A stretch of DNA of 64,000 nucleotides from Panorpa germanica (lineage: Eukaryota; Arthropoda; Insecta; Mecoptera; Panorpidae): positions 18,954,535 through 19,018,534 of the forward strand of contig OY783203.1 in assembly GCA_963678705.1 (NCBI GenBank). The letters run 5' to 3'. The position numbers were made by a program, and so were the translations under genes. Positions within the stretch are counted from its first letter, which is position 1. The number at the start of each line of letters is the position of its first letter. Shown one piece after another: positions 21,243-31,230 of the stretch. The notes under the pieces were generated by a model. It worked only from the letters and a program-made list of their open reading frames with translations. It did no database searches and was not told the origin of the DNA.

Positions 21243-21966
21243 AGCCTGTACCAAACGTTGCTACGAACATCTTTCAACGTTAGACGTATCGTGTGGTAGA
21301 TGCGAACTAAGGCACTCCGCACACGAGTCGACTGATTGCAAACTAGTTGAGCCGTGTTTCGTGACTCTATAGAATTTTTAACAATAGCATAATAGGGGAT
21401 TTTATTGTGTCGTATTTTTATGTATGTATGTATTTAAATACTTTTGAACAGTATTTGTGCACATCTCTGCTTATGATGCCACCATCAAAAGTATACCTTC
21501 GACATAGAAACACAATCATCCAAAACGTGCTCAAAACCAGTTTAGTTTCGTTCGTGCCGTGTGTTTTTTCTCACTCGTATACACGTGCCTTCTGTCACCG
21601 GCAGCACAGTTCTATTCTCATTCGGGGCTAAGGTTTGCAAGTGTATCCAATGTCATGTGTTCAACGTTCATATTTTGACCCGCGCCAAAAGGTATTTTTC
21701 TACCCCCATTTTTCATGCACTGCTGCACGACTCGTCCAACAAACGAAAGTTTAATTCTTCAAAGTTTCTTTATTTACTTGAAATTTTTCTTAAACAGTGT
21801 CAGTGTCAATAATATCAACAAATTAATAAAATAAATAAATCATTCGGATCAAACATTCGTTTCACCGTATAATAGAAAACTTGCCATGTCAATCTTCCAA
21901 TATTTGACTCACACGTTGGAGGCAAGCATTTGAATCAAAGTTTCACCGTATTGTCTGGAGCTGGCT
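21243..21966 (+). mobile_element. TWA-2 inverted-repeat element, copy 1, split by TWA-1
   Basis: Left part 21243-21310 (AGCCTGTACCAAACG, GCTACGAACATCTTTC, CGTTAGACG) and right part 21640-21966 (GTGTATCCAATGTCATGTGT onward, CTTGCCATGTCAATCTTCCA, GGAGGCAAGCATTTGAATCA) align to the intact copy at 60766-61177. A TWA-1 element occupies the gap. TAA is present near both outer ends. Confidence 0.75.
21311..21639 (-). mobile_element. TWA-1 element nested in TWA-2, right end truncated
   Basis: Reverse-oriented TWA-1: GGCACTCCGCACACGAGTCG at the left, then CGTGACTCTATAGAATTTTT and so on. TAA (21308-21310) precedes it, matching the ACTAA of the TWA-2 target. The last ~30 bp of TWA-1 are missing at the right junction, where GGTTTGCA joins directly to TWA-2. 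ORFs over this segment are by-products. Confidence 0.75.
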
Positions 21967-22606
21967 ATAACCTAATTATTTTCTCTCCATCGTATGGTGG
22001 TATTATGCACTGTACTAACTATATTATATTTTTGCTTATGAGATTCTATATTAAAAGTAGATGCAAACTATTCTCTTAAGTATAACTTTAATTATTTTAT
22101 TTAAATTGTAATTAGATTTAATTTAATAAAATTAAGCATATGATTAAAAAGAAGTCGGCATTTGCTTTTATAAATTACTAAACAAATTTCTTTTTTCTCT
22201 CCTAAAATGATTGCCGTAAGCTAATACAACCTCCCCCTCTCCCCAGGATACCCCCCCCCCCTGACGTTGCGGCGGCTCCGGTTCAATACACACTGTCGTT
22301 ATTATATACCACACTAATTTACATCAAGAATTAATTATTATACTGAATTTTGTTTTTATGAATAATGCAAATTTTATAACTGGGATGCTGATGCTCCTCC
22401 CCGCTAATAATTATTTTCTGGTGCGTACACTTACTCGTACGTAAAAAAAAAGAAGAGGAGCTTCGTAAATATTCAAATTTAAGAAAAGAAAAATACATTC
22501 ATAATATTGTCTTAACGATAGAATAATAAAAATCAGCTGTATCATTAGTAAAATAAATTATTTCTAAAATCTTACCTAAATCACACGATAATAAACAAGT
22601 TCTAGA
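21967..22606. other. Unassigned spacer with C-run at 22251-22261
   Basis: Nothing supportable apart from the homopolymer and one TACTCGTA octamer at 22432-22439. Confidence 0.4.
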
Positions 22607-22803
22607 CGACACAGTGGTCTAGAGTATTGATGCTTGATACCAGACTGCTGTGTCTTCAGGTTCGATCCCTGGAGTCGAGCTATATGACGTTCTGAGTTTG
22701 GTTGCTATCAGAGTTAAATTAATATTGTATGAGGTCCGTCACTGGCATTAAAGGACTTGGCATTGGAAATAAAACAATGTTAAATAAATTAAATAAATAA
22801 AAT
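22607..22803 (+). mobile_element. SINE-2, tRNA-derived, with TAAATAAA tail
   Basis: The head CGACACAGTGGTCTAGAGTA with GGTTCGATCCCTGG about 50 bp downstream (22659-22672) is laid out like the A and B boxes of a tRNA-type pol III promoter. The body carries GTCCGTCACTGGCATTAAAG and GGCATTGGAAATAAA-type sequence and ends in TAAATAAATTAAATAAATAAA. It does not fold as a full tRNA, so it is a SINE rather than a tRNA gene. Related pieces: 23317-23475, 36738-36865, 50968-51065. Confidence 0.75.
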
Positions 22804-22829
22804 TAAGGCAAAGAAAAGGGGTGAAGCTC

Positions 22830-23315
22830 AAATTTCGCGGGCTACGTACATTCGATTATCAATTTTTTTATTTAGTTATGTTGGTATGCTCGTCTCGAAC
22901 ATATGTTCACAGTTTTAGCTATATAGCACATTTAGTTTGTTTGTGAGAGGCATAAAAGTTAGAAGTGTTTTGCGTGTTCGGCGATTTTCTGCTGTCGAAA
23001 AACATGTATCAAAGAGTTTGCATTAAATTTTGTCTGAAAAATGGAATCAAGTGTTCCAAAACACTTGAAATGTTGAAAGTGGCATACGGTGAGTCTACTT
23101 TAAGCCAAAGAAATGTTAACAAATGGTACAAGCTTTTCACAGAAGGTCGAGAAGATGTGAATGACGACGCTCGCACTGGACGCCCCAGCACATCAACAAC
23201 CGATGAAAATGTTGAGGAAGTGAAGAAAATTGTGAATTGATGGGGACAAAATAGAAATTGATGAATAAATAAATATTTTTTGAGAGAAATGAAAATTCAC
23301 CTTATTTTGTGAATA
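22830..23315 (+). mobile_element. mariner element with internal deletion
   Basis: Contains a mariner-type 5' region (GTTTGTGAGAGGCATAAAAG), the N-terminal coding part, and then a direct jump to the C-terminal end (GGGGACAAAATAGAAATTGA encoding GDKIEIDE and stop) and the 3' region (TTTTTTGAGAGAAATGAAAA, TTCACCTTATTTTGTGAATA). More than half of the usual ~1.3 kb is missing. I could not define the left TIR. Confidence 0.82.
22965..23240 (+). pseudogene. mariner transposase N-terminal domain remnant
   Basis: The frame reads QRVCIKFCLKNGIKCSKTLE, then YGESTLSQRNVNKWYKLFTE, GREDVNDDARTGRPSTSTTD and ENVEEVKKIVN. This is the helix-turn-helix DNA-binding domain of mariner transposases, up to and including the GRP(S)T hinge. 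The D,D34D catalytic core is deleted, so it could at most bind TIRs. The frame is open from Met at 22965 or at the native-looking KNMYQ Met. The deletion point lies between about 23232 and 23245. Confidence 0.88.
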
Positions 23316-23316
23316 G

Positions 23317-23475
23317 ACTGCGTAGTGTGTCTTTATGATATACGATATACGTCTTTGGGTTCAATCGCCGGATCAGCACTTTATATAGACTGAGGTTTGT
23401 TGTTATCAAAGTTAAAATAATTATGTATTCACATAAGTTTTAGGCACTGGTGTAGTTCACATATATGAGGCTACA
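23317..23475 (+). repeat. Degenerate SINE-2-like sequence
   Basis: GGGTTCAATCGCCGGATCAG resembles the SINE-2 B-box region; downstream are GAGGTTTGTTGTTATCAAAG and GGCACTGG, also in the SINE-2 order. The A box is unrecognisable. Confidence 0.45.
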
Positions 23476-23614
23476 TAAATTTTCTTTTATAGCGTCTGCC
23501 TATATCCGATACTAATTACGTTACTTCCCAGTAAACATTTTGGAGTCATTTTAACATCACATTCAAGATGCGTATAATTTTTTTGACATGAAAGGGTTCA
23601 TTTACGCTGTCCGC

Positions 23615-24025
23615 AGATGGGTCGACTGATTGCAAACGCGAGCCCCAAATCTGGCCAAACCGAATGCGAATACGACTCTGTTGTTAATGTGAGAACGCAC
23701 GTATATACGAGTGAGATAATACACACGGCACGAACGAAACTAAACTGATTTGAGATTGGTTTTGAGCGACTGTGTTTCTATGTCGCAGAGCAATTACGTT
23801 GCATGCTTTTGATGGTGACATCATGAGCAGAGATGTGCTTAAATACCATTCAAAAGTTTTTAAATACGTACATACATACAAATACTTAAGAATACGACAA
23901 AATAAAGTCCCTATTATGCTATTGTTAAAAATTCTATACAGTCACGAAACACGGTTCGGCATTGCGCGTTTTTCGTTTTCGTTGCTCAGGGAGTTTGCAA
24001 TCAGTCAACCCATGTGCTGACGACC
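23615..24025 (+). mobile_element. TWA-1 inverted-repeat element
   Basis: Ends CTGTCCGCAGATGGGTCGAC and CAGTCAACCCATGTGCTGACG form the inverted repeat; TTA precedes (23612-23614). The interior is collinear with 56387-56824 (GCATGCTTTTGATGGTGACA, CATGAGCAGAGATGTG). About 410 bp, non-coding. Confidence 0.76.
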
Positions 24026-24039
24026 TTGCAGTTTAGTTT

Positions 24040-24165
24040 CTCACACTCGTTCATATGAAATGTCTATTTTATCGGCTACAAATGGCGAAACCGCTCCAGC
24101 TGTCGGAGTACAGATAAAGTTGATGCGAAACGTCACAAAACAGGACACTGCACTAAATTGTTTAT
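24040..24165 (-). repeat. Repeat R9, copy 2
   Basis: Reverse complement of 6338-6480, including TATTTTATCGGCTACAAATG and CGTCACAAAACAGGACAC. Confidence 0.6.
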
Positions 24166-25234
24166 TGGGTTACTACTGTATGCAATTTTTATTTTGTTAA
24201 AGTTTTGAAAATGTGGATTACATCACTCCTTAAGAAATCTTTGATTACATTTAAAATATAATTCAATTTATCGGTACAAAAGTCAGGCACAGTGACGGAG
24301 GGCGGAGGTATTTGGCACTAGGTTGATAGGCTTAGTTAGAATCATAAATGAATGACCCCTTAAACTAACAAAATAGTAAAAAGTACGAGTATAAGCTCGA
24401 ATACCTTAGAATCAGAAATAGCAGATCAAACTTAGAATAGTTTTTATATTATTTCTTTCAAATTATTCCATTCCTTATTATTTTGATATCCTGTTGTTTT
24501 CCATTTCTTTTGATTCTTTTGGTGAATATATTCACTAATTCTTATAGTCTGTATAGTACTTTTCATTCCATTAGTCCAGACTAGTAACGACTTTCTCAAT
24601 CTCGTGAGTAACTTGTTGCATATTAACCAGGCGTTGTGTGATGGAAAGAGACAGGAAATATATATCAATCAAATACAGCTATATCAATTAATTACAATAA
24701 TTATGAAAAATGTATAGTATCCGGATTGTCTAGCGAAGTCTTTAAATCAACAACAGGATGTACGCAGCCCTGTTGACATAATGATATGCGTGACTTAGAC
24801 CAACAAAGTATAAACCACGTAATAAATTCAAGTCCAATATGGCACCTATCTATAAATCTGCCCATAAATATTTCTTGTTAGTCCTGAGAGGGCGATAAAA
24901 CATTTACATCTATTTTAGAATGGAGTCATCAATCGCCAGATCTTATTTACGATTTGTGTTCGGCTAACCTTTGAAAATTGGTTAGAGAAATGGAATTTGT
25001 TGGTATTGATCACATAATACTTCATAATTCATGATGATATGAGCGGCTTTAGTGTAAATTTAGGGCCGGCCCGAGGGGTATGCAAGAGTGCACTGTGTAC
25101 TAAGAAAGGAGGTGCAAAGACATGCTAAAGAGAGGAGGCTCAAATCATCGTCTCCCATCTAAGAGGGTAGTTTATGAACTCAGATACTTTTTGTGTTTCC
25201 CGTGCAGCTCCCGTCAACTGCCATGTATTAATAG
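24166..25234. other. Unassigned spacer
   Basis: The minus-strand ORF at 24444-24668 has no motif I recognise and is very A-rich. One TACGAGTA octamer at 24384-24391. Confidence 0.4.
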
Positions 25235-25605
25235 ACTACTGTCACATTTTGACCATTTAGGTTGTGTTTCACACCCGAGTCAAAATTTTAAACCTATCCT
25301 GATCCTAAAATGGATCTTTGTTCCTTATTTCATCCTAAAAACAGTAAAGTGAACTTCGTCTCATCCTAAATGTTATTATATGACCCTCACCTGATCCTAA
25401 ATGAAACCATGTTCCTTGTCTTATTTTAACTCAAACTCTGTGTAAACCTGATTTGAACCTCACATGGTTAAAAGGGGTATTGTGAAATGTATTTATACCT
25501 GTTTATGGGTGTACGACATGGATTTTATTGTTAAGGGATGAATATGAAATAATAAGTTAGAGAGAGATAGATAGATGCACGTGATTATATTTGTCGTTTA
25601 TAATA
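25235..25605 (+). repeat. Repeat R13, copy 2, with a ~30-bp minisatellite
   Basis: Collinear with 14709-14990 from about 25325. ATCCTAAA recurs at about 25302, 25332, 25362 and 25393, a degenerate ~30-bp period of which the other copy keeps fewer units. Confidence 0.7.
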
Positions 25606-25633
25606 TTTACTTTTACTCTAATTAATACAATGG

Positions 25634-26041
25634 TTGCAGCCATTAAAAGCAACTATCCGCGCGATGGATGCTGCGACTGTGATTGAGTGTGTAGTCACCA
25701 TGACAAAAACCTCTAAATTGGACTACGAACTGCTACCGCATCCAGCATATTTTTTTAGATTTTGCCCCCTGCGACTATTTCCTGTTACCATACATAAAGA
25801 ATGGCTGGGCAGTAAGAGATTTGGGTCTAACTCTTAAACAAACGCCTAATTTAAGGACCTTAAGAAAACCTATTATTTCGAAGAAATAAGGAAAATTGGA
25901 AAAACGCTGGACTAAATGTATCGAGGTTACAGGAGACTATTTTGATAAATAGAGCGCTGTTTTGCATCAGAAAATATCTTTTATTGAGAAATAAAGCGCC
26001 TTTTTAAAAAAGAAATCACTGAATTATCACACCACCTTCGT
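25634..26041 (+). pseudogene. mariner transposase C-terminal remnant, tandem copy 1
   Basis: The first frame has LDYELLPHPAYFFRFCPLRL, a decayed form of the HPPYSPDLAPCDYFLF core that holds the last catalytic Asp of mariner (here the PD is lost). It continues with KEWLGSKRFGSN and, after stops, KRWTKCIEVTGDYFDK. The end GAAATCACTGAATTATCACA plus CCACCTTCG is the 3' terminal repeat of this family (compare 37713). Inactive through truncation and several stops. Confidence 0.8.
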
Positions 26042-26084
26042 GCTTCTTTGAGTTTGATTTCCGGATTAGTATTAGGTTGTGTTG

Positions 26085-26410
26085 TATTTTACGTACTGCT
26101 ACCATGCAGCATATTCTCCAGATTTAGCCACTTGTGACCTGTTTCCAAACCTGAAGAAATAGCCTGGCGGTAAGAAATTAGGGTCTAACAATGAGATCAT
26201 CACTGAAACAAAACTTCTATTTTGAGTAAATTAAGAAAACCTATAATTTGGAAGGAGTAAACAATTGGAAAAACGCTGGATTAAATGTATCGAGCTTAAA
26301 GGAAACTGTTTTGATGAATATAGCGCTTTTTTAATAAGAAAATATCTTTTATTGAGACATAATGCGCTTTTTCATAAAAAAGTCACTGAATTATCAAACT
26401 ACCCTCGTAT
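26085..26410 (+). pseudogene. mariner transposase C-terminal remnant, tandem copy 2
   Basis: Encodes AAYSPDLATCDLFPNLKK-like sequence with the third catalytic Asp region kept (SPDLA.CD), then a GS-type segment and, from 26265, KRWIKCIELKGNCFDEYSAF. It ends AAAGTCACTGAATTATCAAA plus CTACCCTCGTA. It lies head-to-tail with copy 1 across a ~45-bp gap, and both are cut at similar internal positions. No intact frame across the domain. Confidence 0.8.
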
Positions 26411-27600
26411 AATAAATTTCTCCTCCATTACATTTCTCGTATCTACAATAAATTCATCTTCATCTTACAATAAATAAATAAGTGTCCTGTTTGCTTTCTT
26501 CTACATGTGCCCATGTACCTGAGATATTAATTTCTTATATCAGTTCAAACAAAATACATAAATAGAATTTACGATATAACGATATCAATGAACAGCTAAA
26601 TATGAAACCAATTAGGAAATAATATCAGAACTAATAAATTTAAACAGATTTGCTAATATTAACTAATTGAATATCATAGCACAATGCTTATATTCTATTA
26701 AGAACAATCTCTAGGAAGATAGATAAGACTATGAGTTTAATATAGAGAAAACAATTACGTCAAATGAAGCAGCCAAGCAGCCAAACAGCCAAACAGCCAA
26801 GCAACGTCTCTCCATATTCGTACTTGTACGTGAACATGCTTATTTAATTAAAGTGATATACATTGCATATCAGTAGCACGTTACAAAACCACAAGGTACT
26901 ACGATCTACTAAATACCATTAAGTGTTACAAACACCACGGAACTAGTCTAAGATAAATTACTATTACATCTATGATCATTTATCATTATTACACGGTAGC
27001 GTGTTTTGCGGTTAATGGTAAACGTCCGATAAGACGTAGGTAGAGGTATACCGTACGCCGTACGTGGCACATGTACGTACCCTTGCTAAAATTCATCCCG
27101 CCCCCCTCCTCCTTTGGTAAAATTATATTTTTGTACGACTGATGACAACAAATGTCTGCATAATACGTAAAAAGTAAATGGCAGATTCGATGAACTGGTG
27201 TTATTAGAAATAAAATTACTTGTCTGTGCAGTGGTGCACATTGAGGCGATTTGACTACTATTTACCATTGAATTTAGAGGATGAAGTGAAGTGCGCTCCT
27301 GCTGCGCTGGACTAAACGCTTCAGTAGATTCACTAGTGTAGTTTTTCGTTAAAAAATATGATAGCCCCCGCGCGGATTGTGATCAGGTGGTATGCGAATA
27401 GGAGTTTTCGTTGATATTGCACTCTCCTATGCTAATAGCAAGCATGTGTTCACTACTTCATACACTACGTATGTCCGCCAAAAGAACGACATACATTCCG
27501 GTTGAACATACTTCAATGATTTATTATAGCTGGGATGATCTTCAAAAATTCAGTAGCGAATTGCGCAGGTATAGTCTCTTGGAATGAAGGAAAAGCAACT
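26411..27600. other. Unassigned spacer with a short CAGCCAAA tandem at 26765-26805
   Basis: AGCAGCCAAGCAGCCAAACA and following bases are about five tandem 8-9-bp units. Otherwise nothing supportable. Confidence 0.45.
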
Positions 27601-27603
27601 TAA

Positions 27604-27925
27604 GGCCGTCCGCACATAGCTCGACTGATTGCAAACGCGAGAACGCCCAAGCTCGAATGAAAAATAACTGAATTGAAATTGGTTTTAAGCGACTATGTTT
27701 CTTGGTCGCAAGGCAATTACGTTGCATGCTATTGATGGTGACATCATGAGCAGAGATGTACACAAATACTATTCAAATGTATTTAGACACACATACAAAT
27801 ACGACACAATAAAATCCTCTATTATGCTATTGTTAGAAATTCTATAGAGTCGTTGTTTTCGTTGGAAAATTCATAAGTTTCTAATCTAGTTAGTTTGCAA
27901 TCAGTCGACCCGTGTGCAGAAGACC
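27604..27925 (+). mobile_element. TWA-1 element with TAA duplication, internally deleted
   Basis: Ends GGCCGTCCGCACATAGCTCG and CAGTCGACCCGTGTGCAGA, flanked by TAA at 27601-27603 and 27926-27928. About 320 bp versus 438 for the full copy, with the deletion near the left end. Confidence 0.82.
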
Positions 27926-27928
27926 TAA

Positions 27929-28927
27929 GATTCATTGCATGACAGTCGTTACAAGTATGACACTTCTTGAATATAGCTCATATGAAACTTTGGGCGTCCT
28001 TTTTTGGAAAAAGTATAAGAAGTCATGTTTTTTTACTATACAGCTTTTAATACATGATAATTAAAAGGTAGAAAATTGGAGGCAGAGTTAAAAAAACTTT
28101 TTAGAAGATCGAGATTTTTGAATAATATTTTACCTATGAATAGACTTATTATTTTACAAAATTTGAACCGTTAAAACGGTGTCACTTATTGGGTATAAAT
28201 GTAACTATGAAGTTAATATATTGTAAGTAGGTTCACCTGGGTTCACCCACATGTATAGGTATTTTAAACATTAATAACAGAGAGAGTACTAATAATAGTG
28301 TCAGTGTAACAGTGGCTGCTGCTGGCTACGTGAACTGATAGTGCACTTTACTAGCTAGAGAATTACTTTACTAGTTTATAGAGAATTTAGACTATTGTTT
28401 TAAATTAAAAAATGACACTTTGTTATGAAAAGTTGTGTTATTATTTTAAATATAATCAATATTTAAAGTAATACTCATTTTTACGCTTATTCACAGTTAC
28501 AGTCACAGTAACGATTCACAAACGAGTAAAGTATAAAAAGCCAAATACCGTCCCTAATTATGTGTAAACAAAAATAATCTTACAATAACTGACGCGTCAC
28601 AAGTCCGGTCGGCCAGCGCATGTCATGTTATTTCAGCAAGCCCCGGTAGTTTTCATTCTCGTACGGTGCACGGTCAACCCCAGATTCTTCATACAGTTTG
28701 CACCGATCACATATTCCATAGCAGTTATATTGAGCAGCTACGTGCGTTGTGGAGAGTGCACGGAGAATATTTCTTCGAGCGAAAATAAGTTTTAATTAAT
28801 TAGGCAACTTCCAAAGTATAATGTCAGTATGTAATTGGGGTATTATATGATATTTTGTGATTTTTTTTCGTTTTCAAATTATAAATATAATTATTAGAGA
28901 CCGTCGCCGAAGAAATAAAAATATATG
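27929..28927. other. Unassigned spacer
   Basis: About 1 kb with no coding or repeat signal that I can support. Confidence 0.4.
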
Positions 28928-29389
28928 CGACGACACAGTTGGGTGAGAGCATTGATGTTTGACGCTGACTACTGTGTTCTCGGGTTTGATCCCCGGGCCA
29001 GAATTATATTTTCTGGGTTTGATAAAATACGATTTAATTGGTTCTGTGCAACCATAGAAAAATGAATATTGAAAAAAAAAATGATTACAAAAAGAAAAAT
29101 TCGAAAACGACAATAGAAAAAGAACAGCTTGGAGAGAGAGGATGAAGAAGAGATTGGGTGGAAATGGGATGTATCATATCGAGATGCTGAAATTCGAAAC
29201 GAATGAGGATCGAACGTTGAATGAGGAGGTGAATGATGAAGCACCAATGGAGTACTTTGAAATGGAATAAGGAAACAAGCTGATACATAGAGAAAAGATA
29301 TAAGTTATAAGAAAAATGTATATAAAATGTAATATTGATTTAAAATGTGCTAATAACTACTAATAGCTGATGCACTGAAAAACAAATAT

Positions 29390-29400
<11 letters not shown>
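28928..29400 (+). mobile_element. SINE-1, tRNA-like head plus long purine-rich body
   Basis: Head: CGACACAGTTGGGTGAGAGC then GGGTTTGATCCCC at 28982-28994 (A/B-box layout). The body has TTTCTGGGTTTGATAAAATA, a GAAAAA-rich stretch and GTGCTAATAACTACTAATAG then CTGATGCACTGAAAA, as in the other SINE-1 copies. ORFs on the minus strand here only reflect the purine bias. At ~470 bp it is long for a SINE; the body could derive from a LINE 3' end, which I cannot prove. Confidence 0.72.
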
Positions 29401-29444
<44 letters not shown>

Positions 29445-29448
29445 TATT
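29393..29448. repeat. (AT)n microsatellite
   Basis: Nearly pure AT dinucleotide following the SINE-1 3' end; the SINE tail may have seeded it. Confidence 0.9.
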
Positions 29449-29449
29449 A

Positions 29450-29491
29450 TATGCTTAGAAGCATATATATATATATATGCTTCTAAGCATA
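29450..29491. repeat. Perfect 42-bp palindrome
   Basis: TATGCTTAGAAGCATATATAT followed directly by its exact reverse complement, with no spacer. The arm itself contains the smaller palindrome ATGCTTAGAAGCAT, so it can form nested cruciforms. It lies at the junction of the AT tract and a LINE end. Confidence 0.95.
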
Positions 29492-29492
29492 A

Positions 29493-29746
29493 TGGCAGAC
29501 TGAACTGTCATCCGAATGACGAGGTACTCCAACTGTTGTACAACCAAGCGATAACTAGAAGGCTTAAAAGAAAGAAACCCTTCGAACTACAAGTGTAAAA
29601 AGAAAAATATAAATAGTGTAAATTAAGGAAATGTCAATGGACGATCCTTAATATCGTATGTTATGTATATGTATTGGTTATGGATAAATTGCTGGTTGGT
29701 CATTAGACCAGTTGTAATTACGTAAATAAATAAAAAAAAAAAATTA
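29493..29746 (+). mobile_element. Jockey-type LINE 3' end with poly(A)
   Basis: The frame reads HPNDEVLQLLYNQAITRRLK then RKKPFELQV and stop, the same C-terminal signature as the LINE at 13366 (VRRLKRKNPMDLP). It is followed by a ~150-bp 3' UTR and a TAAATAAATAAAAAAAAAA tail. It is extremely 5'-truncated; no target duplication was identified because the 5' side abuts the palindrome. Confidence 0.7.
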
Positions 29747-30623
29747 TAAACATGTGATAGTGCAGCCATATAGCTTGAATGCACTTAAGACACGTCCGTC
29801 CCTGGTCTTTAGACAGTCTACTTATTCAGTAAAGCTGATGGAAACAAACAGCTCTGTTTTTTTATCGTCTTCAAATGATGTTTCCTCAGTCTTTATGCAG
29901 CTGAGAGGAGATCGATCGACTTAATACTTACTACCTACTAATGCAATTTAGATGGTAAATGTTTGCTTTCAGGTAATTTCATTGTAATTACGAGCAGAGA
30001 ACATTTTAAAGTCAATATCGTTTTATAATATATACAAGCAAAAAGTGTAAAATAAAGAATTCTGAGAATGGAATAAATTTCTTAAAAAACGAAAAAAAAT
30101 AATTCAAGAAAAACAAGAAAGTGATTTAACAAATGATCAAAACAAAATGGAATTCAGTGCACAATTTTTTTATTTTGTTTTTCTCCTGACTTTGCTTTGA
30201 GTTGAATGCTGAGCAGAATGTTTTATTCAAATATTTTCCTTTCTAGATATCTTAAGCATTGAGCATTTACTTTTCATTTAGAATATTTTTTTGTATTCTG
30301 TTTTTTTTTTGCTTTAATACCATTGTTTACTTCAGCTCATTGTTAAATTACATTAAGTATTCACAAAATGAAAAAAAAAACTCAACTGTCAAATTTCTAA
30401 GCTAGTTATTATTCAGAACATTTATGCTAAATAATTTGATAACGTAAAGACAAATTACATTTCTGAATATTATCTTAATATACTCGTTGATATATACAGG
30501 AGCTCCTATAATGTTTCTCATAGAACTAAGTAGAACAAAATATCAACTTTCATATAAATTTTTTTTAAATTTTCAACGCTATTCAACAATTTGGTAAACG
30601 TGTTACGTAGTATGACAAATTCA
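29747..30623. other. Unassigned spacer
   Basis: Nothing supportable; several poly(A/T) runs. Confidence 0.4.
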
Positions 30624-30626
30624 TTA

Positions 30627-30785
30627 GGCGTAGATCTGACTGAGGAATAATTGTTCGCGGCTTTAATTCCATATACTAACATGCGCGGAAATAAAATCAC
30701 AGTGTGTGTATAATCATATGATTCCATGTGTTACAGAATTTGCGTTTTTTTTCCGCGCGGCGTTATTCCTTAGTGAGATCTAACC
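30627..30785 (+). mobile_element. TWA-4 miniature element with TTA duplication
   Basis: Ends GGCGTAGATCTGACTGAGG and, on the other strand, GGTTAGATCTCACTAAGG form an inverted repeat. TTA lies at 30624-30626 and 30786-30788. At 159 bp it is the shortest member; the longer copies at 55880-56383 and 61982-62376 share the ends and the CATATGATTCCATGTGTTAC segment. Confidence 0.8.
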
Positions 30786-31039
30786 TTAGTTCCATGGATT
30801 TTGATGAACATGCTTGCGATTTCTAACCTAAGTTTTAGTAAAAGTTAATTAAGGTGTTCCTACGCATTACTGATGTAGTAAAGTTTTAAATATTTTCTTT
30901 ACAATGCCGCAAGTATATTGGGCGTCACTATTTCCGTTAAGAGCGTTCTGTCGTTGCTGGTCCTGTGTACCACGGTTAGTTCTTAATATAAATACAATAT
31001 ACAATTGAAAATAAATTATTTAATTTAATTAATTAGATT

Positions 31040-31230
31040 TAATTAGTTATGTGCAAGCATAATCATGAATATTAAAAAGAAAATTTGCTCACAAAAAAAA
31101 AGCAAATTCGATAAAGAAGATAGACAGAGGAATAAAAACGGGAAAAAAAGAAAAAGCAGCTTTATAAAAAGAAAAATATAGTTGACAGAATAGATGTTGT
31201 GCACTGGGAGGACTTCATTAGCAATATATC
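31040..31230 (+). mobile_element. SINE-1 body fragment, left part, interrupted by a hAT element
   Basis: GTTATGTGCAAGCATAATCA, GATAAAGAAGATAGACAGAG, TAGATGTTGTGCACTGGGAG match the minus strand of 11033-11460. The tRNA-like head is missing. It continues after the hAT at 32244. Confidence 0.7.

Noticed and set aside
22607-22690. tRNA gene
   Set aside because: A/B-box-like motifs are present but no acceptor stem or full cloverleaf; the sequence continues into a SINE body with an A-rich tail.
28874-29288. Overlapping minus-strand ORFs rich in Phe/Ser
   Set aside because: Antisense of the purine-rich SINE-1 body.
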